A DNA stretch of 64,000 nt. Origin: Pseudoflavonifractor gallinarum (GTDB taxonomy: Bacteria > Bacillota > Clostridia > Oscillospirales > Oscillospiraceae). Shown piece after piece: positions 7,362 through 15,141 of this stretch. Below the pieces are notes generated by a model that did not search any database, was not told the DNA's origin, and was given only the letters and a program-made list of their open reading frames with translations. The DNA lies in assembly GCF_014982855.1 (NCBI RefSeq), contig NZ_JADCKF010000004.1:62001-126000 (forward strand). Reading direction: 5' to 3'. The number at the start of each line of letters is the position of its first letter. Position 1 is the first letter of the stretch. The translations under genes were made by a program, and so were the position numbers.

Positions 7362-8807
7362 CGATGCCATGGCTTGTGCGGCTTCCAGCAGAGCTTTTTC
7401 CTCTTTTTGCTGTCGACGAAGTTCATCTGCACAATATTTGATCGGCACTTTTGCACAGGAGATTGCAAGTTCCAGCCATGCACTGGCAGTGGCTTTCTTC
7501 TCCACTTCAGTACGAATGCCTTCCACAGCATCTTTGGCCAGCACGCTCTGGAACTCCATGCCAATCTCAGTAGCGCGGGTTTTAAGCGACCCGCGATTCT
7601 GATGCGGGTGGATATGGCTTTGCAGGAATCGGGCGCCCTGTTCCTCTGTCAGTACGGTTCCCATCTGTCGGCACTCCCGCAGTACAACAGAGAGCGCCAA
7701 TGCTGACATGGTTTCCATGTGATCCATCGCTTGCTCGAAACGGCCCCAATGAAGGTCGTTCTGGTATTGCTGAAGCAAGCGCGGGATCTGGTAGGACGCC
7801 TGCTCCGGGCGAACTGCTTTACATTTGGCCCCAATCCGCTCACATATCGTTCCTGCAACAATGAGCTGAGGGTGTTCCTCTGGCGGTTGCGGTTCCAGCC
7901 CATGCTGTTCTTTCAGATCTTCGTCCCAATCTTTGTTGGTCGAACGCAGCGGAGCGGACTGCGTATAGCCATGCTTACACAGAATGTCTGTGAGCCGTCC
8001 CGCTGCCTCGATCCCAGCCGCATCATGATCCAGGCAGAGAATAATCTTTTGCAGCTTTGGATTCTGTTCCAGCATCCAGAGCATGGCGTGTTCCGCTGTA
8101 CCACAGAGCGCCACATAGCTGTGTTGCTGCCAGTCCTCTGGGTACAAAGTAAGAAAAGCCAACAGATCAATAGGTGCTTCGAACACATAGAGCCGGTCAC
8201 TGGCCCCAGTCCAGTGAAAGCTGTGTCTGGGATCGCATCCTTCTACATTGCCACGGTAGCTCTTGCCCTGCGTATAGATGCCTCGTTTGTGGGCGTGGCG
8301 GGCAACGCCATGTTCATCGATTCCGACGAATACGGCATTATGATACTCCTTGGTCTTATCCTTGGACAATTCCCGGCTTTCATAGATCAGCCCTTTCTGG
8401 GCGAAGGCGTTGAGGATCTCACGACTGATATGCCTCTGCTGGAGCAGATAGGCATACACCCGTCGCATTGTCTGGTTGGCGGGAGGCAAGGCAAATTCCT
8501 TCGGCTCCTCCCGTTCCTTTTTCTGCGCTGGTTGATATACCTCGCCTTTTTCACCACCAAGCAGGCGTGTCACCGCCTCGGGGTAGCTCAGTCCATAGAA
8601 GGTCTGTACAAAAGAGATAGGGCCTCCACCTTCCTCGGCCTCATGGTCGTACCACTCATTGCCGCGAACGGTAATGCTGTGATCGGATGCAAGGCGCTTG
8701 TCACGGCCGGATGGGATGAGTTTCTCACCTTGTCGCCGTAGAAATTCCACCAGGTCAACAGAGTTTGCCCGAAGCTTTTGCTCATCGGTGAAGTGGATGT
8801 AGGGCAT
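7356..8807 (-). CDS. Toprim-domain primase-like protein (DUF3991 type)
   Basis: The product is 483 residues. The N-terminal third (HSITVRGNEWYDHEAEEGGGPISFVQ, about residues 43-68) matches the CHC2/DUF3991 region of ICE and plasmid primases. The central part is a Toprim domain with YVFEAPIDLLAFL (catalytic Glu) and IILCLDHDAAG (DxD-type acidic pair). The C-terminal part is helical and charged. Such proteins are thought to prime complementary-strand synthesis in the recipient. It lies between the relaxase and VirD4. The N-terminal zinc-finger cysteines of classical CHC2 are not evident, so the fold there may be degenerate. Confidence 0.88.
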   Translation of the reverse strand: MPYIHFTDEQKLRANSVDLVEFLRRQGEKLIPSGRDKRLASDHSITVRGNEWYDHEAEEGGGPISFVQTFYGLSYPEAVTRLLGGEKGEVYQPAQKKEREEPKEFALPPANQTMRRVYAYLLQQRHISREILNAFAQKGLIYESRELSKDKTKEYHNAVFVGIDEHGVARHAHKRGIYTQGKSYRGNVEGCDPRHSFHWTGASDRLYVFEAPIDLLAFLTLYPEDWQQHSYVALCGTAEHAMLWMLEQNPKLQKIILCLDHDAAGIEAAGRLTDILCKHGYTQSAPLRSTNKDWDEDLKEQHGLEPQPPEEHPQLIVAGTICERIGAKCKAVRPEQASYQIPRLLQQYQNDLHWGRFEQAMDHMETMSALALSVVLRECRQMGTVLTEEQGARFLQSHIHPHQNRGSLKTRATEIGMEFQSVLAKDAVEGIRTEVEKKATASAWLELAISCAKVPIKYCADELRRQQKEEKALLEAAQAMASY

Positions 8808-8817
8808 ACTGCACCTC

Positions 8818-8952
8818 CTACCGGTTTCTCCCTCGCAGTTTTCGATGGAATAGGACGGGCCTACGGCGGATCGGTTTTTGTTCTTTCAATTTCTGACCAT
8901 TCTCTTTCTGAGTCCGCCCAGCATGGAGCAGAAATTCATTAGTGCGTTTCAA
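8818..8952 (-). CDS. Small basic protein between relaxase and primase
   Basis: This 44-residue frame starts with TTG at 8952 behind a perfect GGAGG (spacing 7) and ends with TAG at 8820-8818, just before the primase ribosome site. The protein is strongly basic, with a C-terminal cluster IRRRPVLFHRKLRGRNR, and could bind nucleic acid. Spacing to both neighbours is operon-like. Recognition rests on the ribosome site and position only; I know no homologue. Confidence 0.5.
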   Translation of the reverse strand: MKRTNEFLLHAGRTQKENGQKLKEQKPIRRRPVLFHRKLRGRNR

Positions 8953-8965
8953 AAAATAACCTCCT

Positions 8966-11110
8966 TTATTGCAGACCTATCTTTGGCTCATGGTCATCTG
9001 CCTTGTGACCCTGAGCAATTTTCTTCGCTTTGATTTTTCGTAAAAGTTTTCGGTCGACAGCAACCATAATGCCACCAGAGGGCAGCTGATTCTGTTCTCG
9101 GAAAATATTGGCCAGTGAATGGAACAATGTGATAACCGCTGCAGCCGGTGATTGTCCCATAGGATCATCCATGTGCTTCAGATAATATTGAGCGTATTCA
9201 TTACCCTGGTTCGCTGCCATCTGAAACCACTTGGCTGCACGATCCTTATCTTTCTCCACGCCTTTTCCAAGCAGATAGAGTTTTCCGAGAGCATACTGGG
9301 CATATTGGTTTCCATGCATAGCAGAAGCAGTCAACCAGTGGACCGCAGCAACTACATCCTTGGGAACATCCTCGCCCTGGAGCAGCAACTTGCCCAGCTG
9401 ATATTGTGCGAACTGATGTTCCCGGCTCGATGCGCGTTTCAGCAGTTCCATCGCTTTGAGGCTGTCCTTCGGAACGGATTCTCCCTTGAGGTAGGCCATG
9501 GCCAAAGCATATTCCGCATGCACATTGCCTTGTTCCACTGATGCAAGTAGCCAACGAAGAGCAGAATTGGTATCCTGGGAGATGTCATCCGTTCCCTTTA
9601 ACAGCAGTTTGCCTAAGTAGTACTGTGCAAACTGGTTTCCATGCTCTGCAGCGTTTGTGATCCATTTCAGCGCGGCAGCCACATTTCTGGACAGAGCGGG
9701 ATCATCACTGAGATACATCTTTCCAAGAGCAAAGGCGGCAAAGCTGTTCCCCTGCATCGCCGCAAGAGTGAACAGCTCTACCGCCTTTTGAACATCTTTT
9801 TCAACACCCTGTCCGTCACGATAGATTTTACCAAGTGCGTATTGGGTGCGAGCTTGTCCAGCCTCCGCCGCCTCTGGCGGATGCGACATGCTCTGATTCA
9901 TCTGCTCGTACACAAATAACTGTGCTTCTTCTGCATGTTCATCTGGATTTCCATCCCATAGATCGTCTGGGTGAAACACCTGTTGGTATTGTTCCAGCTT
10001 TACCGCTTCTAAGATGACGAGGTTCTTAATTCGCTTGAATTCTTTCTGCCCAGAGAGAGGCAGCCGCTCCGGCAGATTGTCTTTGTAGGTGCGTAGCACA
10101 TCTTCCCGCAGTTCATACCACAGATTGTATGCCGCAGCAACGCGAGGGTCTTTCGCAAGCTCGTCTACAACCTCATCTACCACTGCTTTCAAATCTGCTT
10201 TCAGATACCCATATTGTTTTTTGCCGGATAAGAACCGCAGGCGGTCAGCCAGATATTGCAGGAGTTCTTCAATGTGTTTATTTTGAACTGTCCCAGACTG
10301 CATCTGGTTAATCACTTCATTGAGGACTGTCTGAGCATCCACATTCAACTCGTTTCGGCGCTGTGTCTGTTTTTGATACAGCTCCGTCAGTTCCTGACGG
10401 AAGATTTCTTTTGCCAGCCCAGACTTTATCTGCGTGATACCCTGTTTGGTCAGGAATCCTTTGGATGGATCTACACTGTAGCAGACCATGTGGACATGGG
10501 GATGATGCCCTTCATCGTGAAAAGCGGCATACCATCGGAAATCCGCCCAAGGAATCTTCATTGCCTGGGCCATCTCCATGGCATACTTGGAAAGCAACGC
10601 TTTCCATTCATCCGCCTTGTCATAACCGAGCCTGGCGGCATCCTCCCGGCGCAGTGAAATGATAGGCAGCCATACATTGCCGGGGTGCGTCGAAACCGCT
10701 TCCGCTATCTGCGCCAGCACAAGACTATCTTCCTCGCCGGTAAATAATCCGTGGGAGCCAATACGCTGTGCACGAGGACGAGTCGCAATATAGTTCAAGT
10801 AGTTATCCATTTTTGCAATGCGATCATAGTTGTCCTCCAGCGCACGGGTAATAAACTCTGATGCATTGGATCGGGTAGGTGTTGCTCGGTAGTCTTCATA
10901 CTCAAACATTCCACGGCTGAGCGGAAAGTCACGGAGAATCTGTTCGATCATTTCTTTCTGGTTTATTGTAGCTGGCCATCCATTTCGACCGGGATCAATC
11001 CGGTCAACTCCACTGCGAGTCGCCATATACTGCACATAGTTTTCCAGATGTGAGCAAGCGGCAGATGTGCCACCTTTGATATAGGGACATTTGAAAATCA
11101 ATCGCGGCAC
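8966..11110 (-). CDS. MobP3-type relaxase fused to Sel1 repeats
   Basis: The product is 714 residues. The N-terminal 400 residues carry the relaxase histidine triad region HDEGHHPHVHMV (residues 198-209) and the preceding FRWYAAF strand, typical of MobP/MobA-MobL relaxases of Firmicutes ICEs. From about residue 425 to 650 there are six or seven Sel1/TPR-like repeats of the form QYALGKLYLxGxGVxKDxxxAxxWxxxAAxQGN. A basic C-terminal tail follows. The relaxase nicks oriT and pilots DNA. The Sel1 array is likely a protein-interaction platform. It lies directly downstream of the relaxosome accessory gene and the probable oriT region. Confidence 0.92.
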   Translation of the reverse strand: MPRLIFKCPYIKGGTSAACSHLENYVQYMATRSGVDRIDPGRNGWPATINQKEMIEQILRDFPLSRGMFEYEDYRATPTRSNASEFITRALEDNYDRIAKMDNYLNYIATRPRAQRIGSHGLFTGEEDSLVLAQIAEAVSTHPGNVWLPIISLRREDAARLGYDKADEWKALLSKYAMEMAQAMKIPWADFRWYAAFHDEGHHPHVHMVCYSVDPSKGFLTKQGITQIKSGLAKEIFRQELTELYQKQTQRRNELNVDAQTVLNEVINQMQSGTVQNKHIEELLQYLADRLRFLSGKKQYGYLKADLKAVVDEVVDELAKDPRVAAAYNLWYELREDVLRTYKDNLPERLPLSGQKEFKRIKNLVILEAVKLEQYQQVFHPDDLWDGNPDEHAEEAQLFVYEQMNQSMSHPPEAAEAGQARTQYALGKIYRDGQGVEKDVQKAVELFTLAAMQGNSFAAFALGKMYLSDDPALSRNVAAALKWITNAAEHGNQFAQYYLGKLLLKGTDDISQDTNSALRWLLASVEQGNVHAEYALAMAYLKGESVPKDSLKAMELLKRASSREHQFAQYQLGKLLLQGEDVPKDVVAAVHWLTASAMHGNQYAQYALGKLYLLGKGVEKDKDRAAKWFQMAANQGNEYAQYYLKHMDDPMGQSPAAAVITLFHSLANIFREQNQLPSGGIMVAVDRKLLRKIKAKKIAQGHKADDHEPKIGLQ

Positions 11111-11131
11111 AAGCTGTCACCTCACTTTGCT

Positions 11132-11569
11132 TTATTCCTCGCCTCGCTGGTAATCAATCGCATCCTTGAAATTGATGCGGCCGTTGGTCTGCTTGACTTC
11201 ACGGACAGCGCGGGCGCGGAGCTGGCGCAGATCCTCATCACTGATTTCCATACCAGCTGCCAGCACATTCATCATCATGTTGATCTCCACTGCCAGCTTG
11301 AAGAGTAGACGGGCGATTCGATTCTCACTGTCCTGAACAGTGCCGCGCATGGCTGCCACCAATGCAGGCGGCAAATACGCAGTAGCCTCCTCGCCAGAAA
11401 GATATCCCGCATAAAATTGAGCAGCTGTTTCAAGATAGTCGCTGCGGCTCTTGCAGTTATCCTGCTTCACCAGCTTATCCACGACCTCCAGTGTGGATGG
11501 ATACAGCCAAACAGGGATTCTCTGCTTTGTCTCATTTGCCTTGGGAGCGGGGGTACAGTCCTTACGCAT
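11132..11569 (-). CDS. Relaxosome accessory protein (MobC-like)
   Basis: The product is 145 residues from the ATG at 11569 (MRKDCTP), which has a GGAGGAG ribosome site. An upstream start at 11602 lacks one. An N-terminal ribbon-helix-helix-like segment (RIPVWLYPSTLEVVDKLVKQDNCKSRSDYLETA) is followed by a helical C-terminal part with LFKLAVEINMMMNVLAAGMEI, as in mobilisation proteins that bind oriT and assist the relaxase. It precedes the relaxase gene, and the non-coding region upstream is the best oriT candidate. Confidence 0.82.
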   Translation of the reverse strand: MRKDCTPAPKANETKQRIPVWLYPSTLEVVDKLVKQDNCKSRSDYLETAAQFYAGYLSGEEATAYLPPALVAAMRGTVQDSENRIARLLFKLAVEINMMMNVLAAGMEISDEDLRQLRARAVREVKQTNGRINFKDAIDYQRGEE

Positions 11570-11986
11570 ATCATTTTCTCCTCCAATCTGTAGTAAAATC
11601 ATCTATGACGGGCATCTAAAAAATGTCCGCAATTGCTTGGAACACCGTATATCCTTGCATGTTCCGGCCACCTCTCACAGCCAAAAAGCAAGAAAACGGG
11701 CACCTAAAAAACGCTCCCCGACCCGCATTGCGGGGCGGTGTCAGGTGGCAGGTGGGCGCTTTGCGGCCACCTGCTTTATCCTGCATCGTTTTCAACCCCT
11801 CGGTTCACACCCCCAATACGGAGCAGAGCCCGGCCCGCATTTCAGGGCTGACTGCTATCCCTGTCGGCACACCGGCACAAAGCCCGCACACGGCGTTTCA
11901 AGCCGGTGGAGGGGTACGGATGCCAGCTCGGCGGCAAAACGCCCCACAGGGGCGCACAGCGGGCCAACAGGGCGTTATCAGGCCGG
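11570..11986. other. Candidate origin of transfer region
   Basis: This is 417 bases without a supported gene, directly upstream of the relaxosome and relaxase genes. It holds a near-identical 17-base direct repeat (CGGGCATCTAAAAAATG at 11609-11625 and CGGGCACCTAAAAAACG at 11697-11713), an exact inverted repeat GCAGGTGG (11748-11755)/CCACCTGC (11767-11774), and a GC-rich hairpin CCCGCA/TGCGGG near 11722-11735. Direct repeats plus hairpins next to mob genes are what an oriT looks like. The nick site cannot be read from the sequence. Confidence 0.5.
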
Positions 11987-13030
11987 TCACATCTGCGGCG
12001 TTTCCATCGCTGTGATCTCCGATTCCATCTCTGCCGCAAACTCCAGCAGAGATTGCCCGTATTTTTCTCGGCAGTACTGGCCCATCTTGTCCAGGATCGC
12101 ACTCTTTTCCTCGGCATTAAGCTGGTAAGCCATCTCGTAATCAAAGCCATCCTCACGGCAGAGGATGACTTTGAGAGCGTCGCATACCTGGCTGTTCTCC
12201 AGGTCATATTCGGCATAGATATTGAGCCAGTTGTTGTTGTCCGCCGAATCTACATGGGTTCCAAAGACCTCATCGGGATTGAAAGAGCAGTCCATGTAGA
12301 AGTTCAATCGGCCGTCGAGCTCGGAGATCTCGTCGGAGAAAATGATTTCCTCTGGACGCAATCTGCGTGAGCCGTGGAGCTCGACCGGGGCTTGCGTATG
12401 GCTGGTGAGCTGCTTGCCCTCCAGCCGGGAGAGGAAAATATTCCAGCGAACCTCCTTGTTCACATGGCCGCTCTTGTCCGCAAAGTAGGCGGCGGAGGAC
12501 ACATCTTTGAGCCGGAAGCTCTGCCAGCCATCCATAATATTGAGGGCGGAGAGAAGTCCTTTGTCAAAGTCGATCTCCACCAGACCGGTGACTTTGCCGA
12601 AATTCTCCAGCCTCCATGCGGCCAGCTGCTCAAACCGCTGAGGTGAAATCTCCTCTGCACCATAGATACACCGGGCGAATCCCTTTTCTTTGTCACCGAA
12701 TGTGCCGCGCACATAGCGTCGCATGAGGATCGCCATATCCAAAAATTCCTGGCCGCTTTTGGTGGAGAGATAGTGTTCCTGCCCGTTCTCCGTGATGTGG
12801 AGTCCTGCATACCGGGCACTGGCTTCAGCGTTTCGCTGGCTTTCAAGCCGCTCGGCATCCAGCGCCTGTTGGATCTTCTCCTGCTGCTCCAGCGGAACAC
12901 GCTGAGCGTAAAGTTCATTGAGCTGCTCCTGCATGGTTCTCTCGACGGTGGTTCCGTCTTCGGTCAGAGCCTGCTCCAGTGCGGCAAGCTGGCGCTTGTC
13001 CAGCCAGAGTTCGATAGAAACAGAGTCCAA
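11987..13030 (-). CDS. Hypothetical ICE protein with Met-rich C-terminus
   Basis: The product is 347 residues. It starts with TTG at 13030 behind GAGGAGGTGG. The N-terminal 60 residues (LDKRQLAALEQAL..VERTMQEQLNELYAQRVP) are helical and Gln-rich and resemble the coiled N-terminal segment of the adjacent DUF6103-like protein. The remainder is an acidic mixed alpha/beta region with no recognised motif. The C-terminus ends ...MESEITAMETPQM, part of the Met-rich tail pattern described in the findings. It lies in the mobilisation block, four genes downstream of VirB4. The function is unknown. Confidence 0.75.
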   Translation of the reverse strand: MDSVSIELWLDKRQLAALEQALTEDGTTVERTMQEQLNELYAQRVPLEQQEKIQQALDAERLESQRNAEASARYAGLHITENGQEHYLSTKSGQEFLDMAILMRRYVRGTFGDKEKGFARCIYGAEEISPQRFEQLAAWRLENFGKVTGLVEIDFDKGLLSALNIMDGWQSFRLKDVSSAAYFADKSGHVNKEVRWNIFLSRLEGKQLTSHTQAPVELHGSRRLRPEEIIFSDEISELDGRLNFYMDCSFNPDEVFGTHVDSADNNNWLNIYAEYDLENSQVCDALKVILCREDGFDYEMAYQLNAEEKSAILDKMGQYCREKYGQSLLEFAAEMESEITAMETPQM

Positions 13031-13291
13031 TTACACCACCTCCTCGCTCACCGCAGTGGGCGTATCGACCGGAGTGCGGGGCTGGCGTTTGATGCGGGGG
13101 CGTGGAGGTTCAGCAGGTTCCTCCATGCTCTCGATATATTCACGGGTCTGAGCCGGAACATACTTTTCGTAGAGCTTGGCGAGAAAATCCTCCAGCTCCG
13201 TTTCCAAAGTCGTTTCCTTCTTCTCTGTATAGAACCGGAGCGCCCGCAGCTTTTCCGCTTCCATGTCGATGCTGATACTTGTTTTTTTCAT
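13031..13291 (-). CDS. DUF6103-like small helical protein
   Basis: The product is 86 residues from the ATG at 13291 (MKKTSISIDMEAEKL) behind AGGAGG. The layout is a short strand, then LRALRFYTEKKETTLETELEDFLAKLYEKYVPAQTREYIESM. This matches my recollection of DUF6103, a small family common in Oscillospiraceae ICEs and resembling ribbon-helix-helix proteins. A proline- and arginine-rich tail (PPRPRIKRQPRTP) follows. The stop abuts the TTG start of the next gene (TAA-TTG), so translation is probably coupled. Confidence 0.72.
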   Translation of the reverse strand: MKKTSISIDMEAEKLRALRFYTEKKETTLETELEDFLAKLYEKYVPAQTREYIESMEEPAEPPRPRIKRQPRTPVDTPTAVSEEVV

Positions 13292-13302
13292 ATACATCCT
13301 CC

Positions 13303-14007
13303 TCACATAAACATCTTCATGGCACTCTCTGCTCTGGCACAGTCCGCGATTGCCTGGTCATACTGGACCAACAACTGAGGGTCTACGCCAGCAAGAACCA
13401 GTTCTGTCCCGTAGGGACCGGAGCGTACAGCGGAAACCTTGGCATCCAGGAGTTCGGCAAACTGCTCCTTTCCACGGTCGCTCAGCTGGGTCAGTTCTGC
13501 CGCAGGCACCCATCCGACATCGGCAGTGGTGTGGACCAGATACACATCATGCTCCGGCAGGCCGAGTTCCAGCAGATTCCTCAGCCGGATGGCAGGCTCT
13601 TGCGCGAGTGCTTTCAGTTCCTGTTCGGGCAACGGTTTTGGAGCGAGGAACACCCTGGTCTGCGCGTGTTCGCCGCATTCGTAATCGATGCGCCGCCACT
13701 CACCGCCGCTGGCAACCTGCAACTCGCCCAGATGGCTGTACCGCCAATCACGACCAGTTTCCTTGCACCAGCGGATCACATGTTCGCTGACGCTGCCTTC
13801 CGTCCATTCAAAATTGAACAGAGTTTCACCCTGTTTTTTCAGTAGGTCCGTCCATTGGTTCCGGTCGGTAAACCCCAGACTATGCGCCACAATGGCCTGA
13901 CACATGCGAATGGCCCAATCAGAAGGCTCGCTTTTGCTCTCATGTCTTTTTCTGAATTCCTCCAGCTGGGAGAGCAGTGCGAGCTGTTCAGGAGCTATAT
14001 TTTTCAC
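13303..14007 (-). CDS. Hypothetical ICE protein
   Basis: The product is about 234 residues. An ATG at 14013 directly abuts AAGGAGG and leaves no spacer. The GTG two codons later (14007) has a spacing of 6, so I prefer it. The protein is soluble with a helical N-terminus (LALLSQLEEFRKRHESKSEPSDWAIRMCQAIVAHSLG), a Trp-rich middle, and the C-terminal end ...ARAESAMKMFM, which fits the Met-rich tail pattern. No family is recognised. It lies between the M23 hydrolase and the DUF6103-like gene. Confidence 0.7.
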   Translation of the reverse strand: MKNIAPEQLALLSQLEEFRKRHESKSEPSDWAIRMCQAIVAHSLGFTDRNQWTDLLKKQGETLFNFEWTEGSVSEHVIRWCKETGRDWRYSHLGELQVASGGEWRRIDYECGEHAQTRVFLAPKPLPEQELKALAQEPAIRLRNLLELGLPEHDVYLVHTTADVGWVPAAELTQLSDRGKEQFAELLDAKVSAVRSGPYGTELVLAGVDPQLLVQYDQAIADCARAESAMKMFM

Positions 14008-14043
14008 TTCCATCCTCCTTTCTCATCACTACGACTCGTGATT

Positions 14044-15129
14044 TTACCCTCCCGCTGTAGGTAGATAAGCACGAGGGTCAGTTTGTTCACCGTCCACACG
14101 AACCTCGAAATGCAGATGAGGCCCGGTGGAACGGCCGGTAGAGCCAGAGAGTGCGATGATATCTCCAGCCTCTACGGTCTGGCCTACCTGAACGAGCAGT
14201 CTGGAGTTATGACCGTAGAGCGTCGAGAGCCCATTACCGTGATCAATCATCACATAGTACCCATAGCCTCCTGCGTTGTACTGTGATACGGTGACAGTTC
14301 CCGGCAGGGCTGCCCGGATAGGTGTGCCAGTGGGAACGGCCAGATCCATGCCGCTGTGTCCTCTTGTTTCTCCGGTAAAGGGATCTCGGCGGTACCCGAA
14401 CTCTGATGTCACGATGCTTTCCCAGTTTGCACCCACTGGTGAGCAGAATCCGTCTACACTGATAAACGGCACATCCGCACCAGGAAACCAATCGCCGGTC
14501 CCAGTGGCTGTGCCGTACAAAACGATGTTGTAAATGCTGTCGGCGTTACTCTGATTCTCCGGGGTGACTGTGATCCCCATAGCCGCCTCGATCCGAGCGT
14601 AGACTTCGTTCATATCAGTAACAGGAATGGCCACCGTATAGGTTTCCTCAACCTCCACTTCGTTGCCTTCCTCATCAGTGGTAGTCACTGTGCGAGTCCG
14701 CTCCTCGTAGTCTACAAAACAATCTGTAAACGCACGAATGCCACTGTCATCAGGGTGTTCTGCCGCAAAATACAGAGCATAAAAAACAGCCTTGACGCGC
14801 GTATCATCAAGGCTGTTTCCGTCCTCGCACTGGGCGTTAATTTCCTCTATTGCTCTATCCAGCTGGGCAAAGCTGCCTCTCATATCTTCGATATAGCCTC
14901 GGTACTCTGGAGTAGCACTGGAGGAAATTGTACCGCCGTGGAAACATAATTCCACGGCTGATACATTGTGCTGCGACGAGCCGGAGAGAACGGCGCAGAT
15001 CAAAACCACCAGCACGATCAGCGGAGAGAGTATTGCAACAATGACCCACCCCAATGCCTTGCGGGTCTTCTCGTTTGAGAGGACTGCGACGGCTGCCTTG
15101 GCAATGGCAGCAACAGTCGCTGCGCTCAT
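14044..15129 (-). CDS. Membrane-anchored M23 peptidase of the transfer system
   Basis: The product is 361 residues. One membrane segment lies at about residues 27-50 (ALGWVIVAILSPLIVLVVLI). An extracellular stalk follows, and the C-terminal 130 residues are an M23/LytM domain with GHSGMDLAVPTGTPI, YGHNS and GPHLHFEVR, so the zinc ligands (H, D, H-x-H) are all present. In Gram-positive conjugation systems such proteins open peptidoglycan for the channel (VirB1-like role). It lies 12 bases downstream of the VirB4 gene. Confidence 0.92.
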   Translation of the reverse strand: MSAATVAAIAKAAVAVLSNEKTRKALGWVIVAILSPLIVLVVLICAVLSGSSQHNVSAVELCFHGGTISSSATPEYRGYIEDMRGSFAQLDRAIEEINAQCEDGNSLDDTRVKAVFYALYFAAEHPDDSGIRAFTDCFVDYEERTRTVTTTDEEGNEVEVEETYTVAIPVTDMNEVYARIEAAMGITVTPENQSNADSIYNIVLYGTATGTGDWFPGADVPFISVDGFCSPVGANWESIVTSEFGYRRDPFTGETRGHSGMDLAVPTGTPIRAALPGTVTVSQYNAGGYGYYVMIDHGNGLSTLYGHNSRLLVQVGQTVEAGDIIALSGSTGRSTGPHLHFEVRVDGEQTDPRAYLPTAGG

Positions 15130-15141
15130 GCCGCCACCTCC

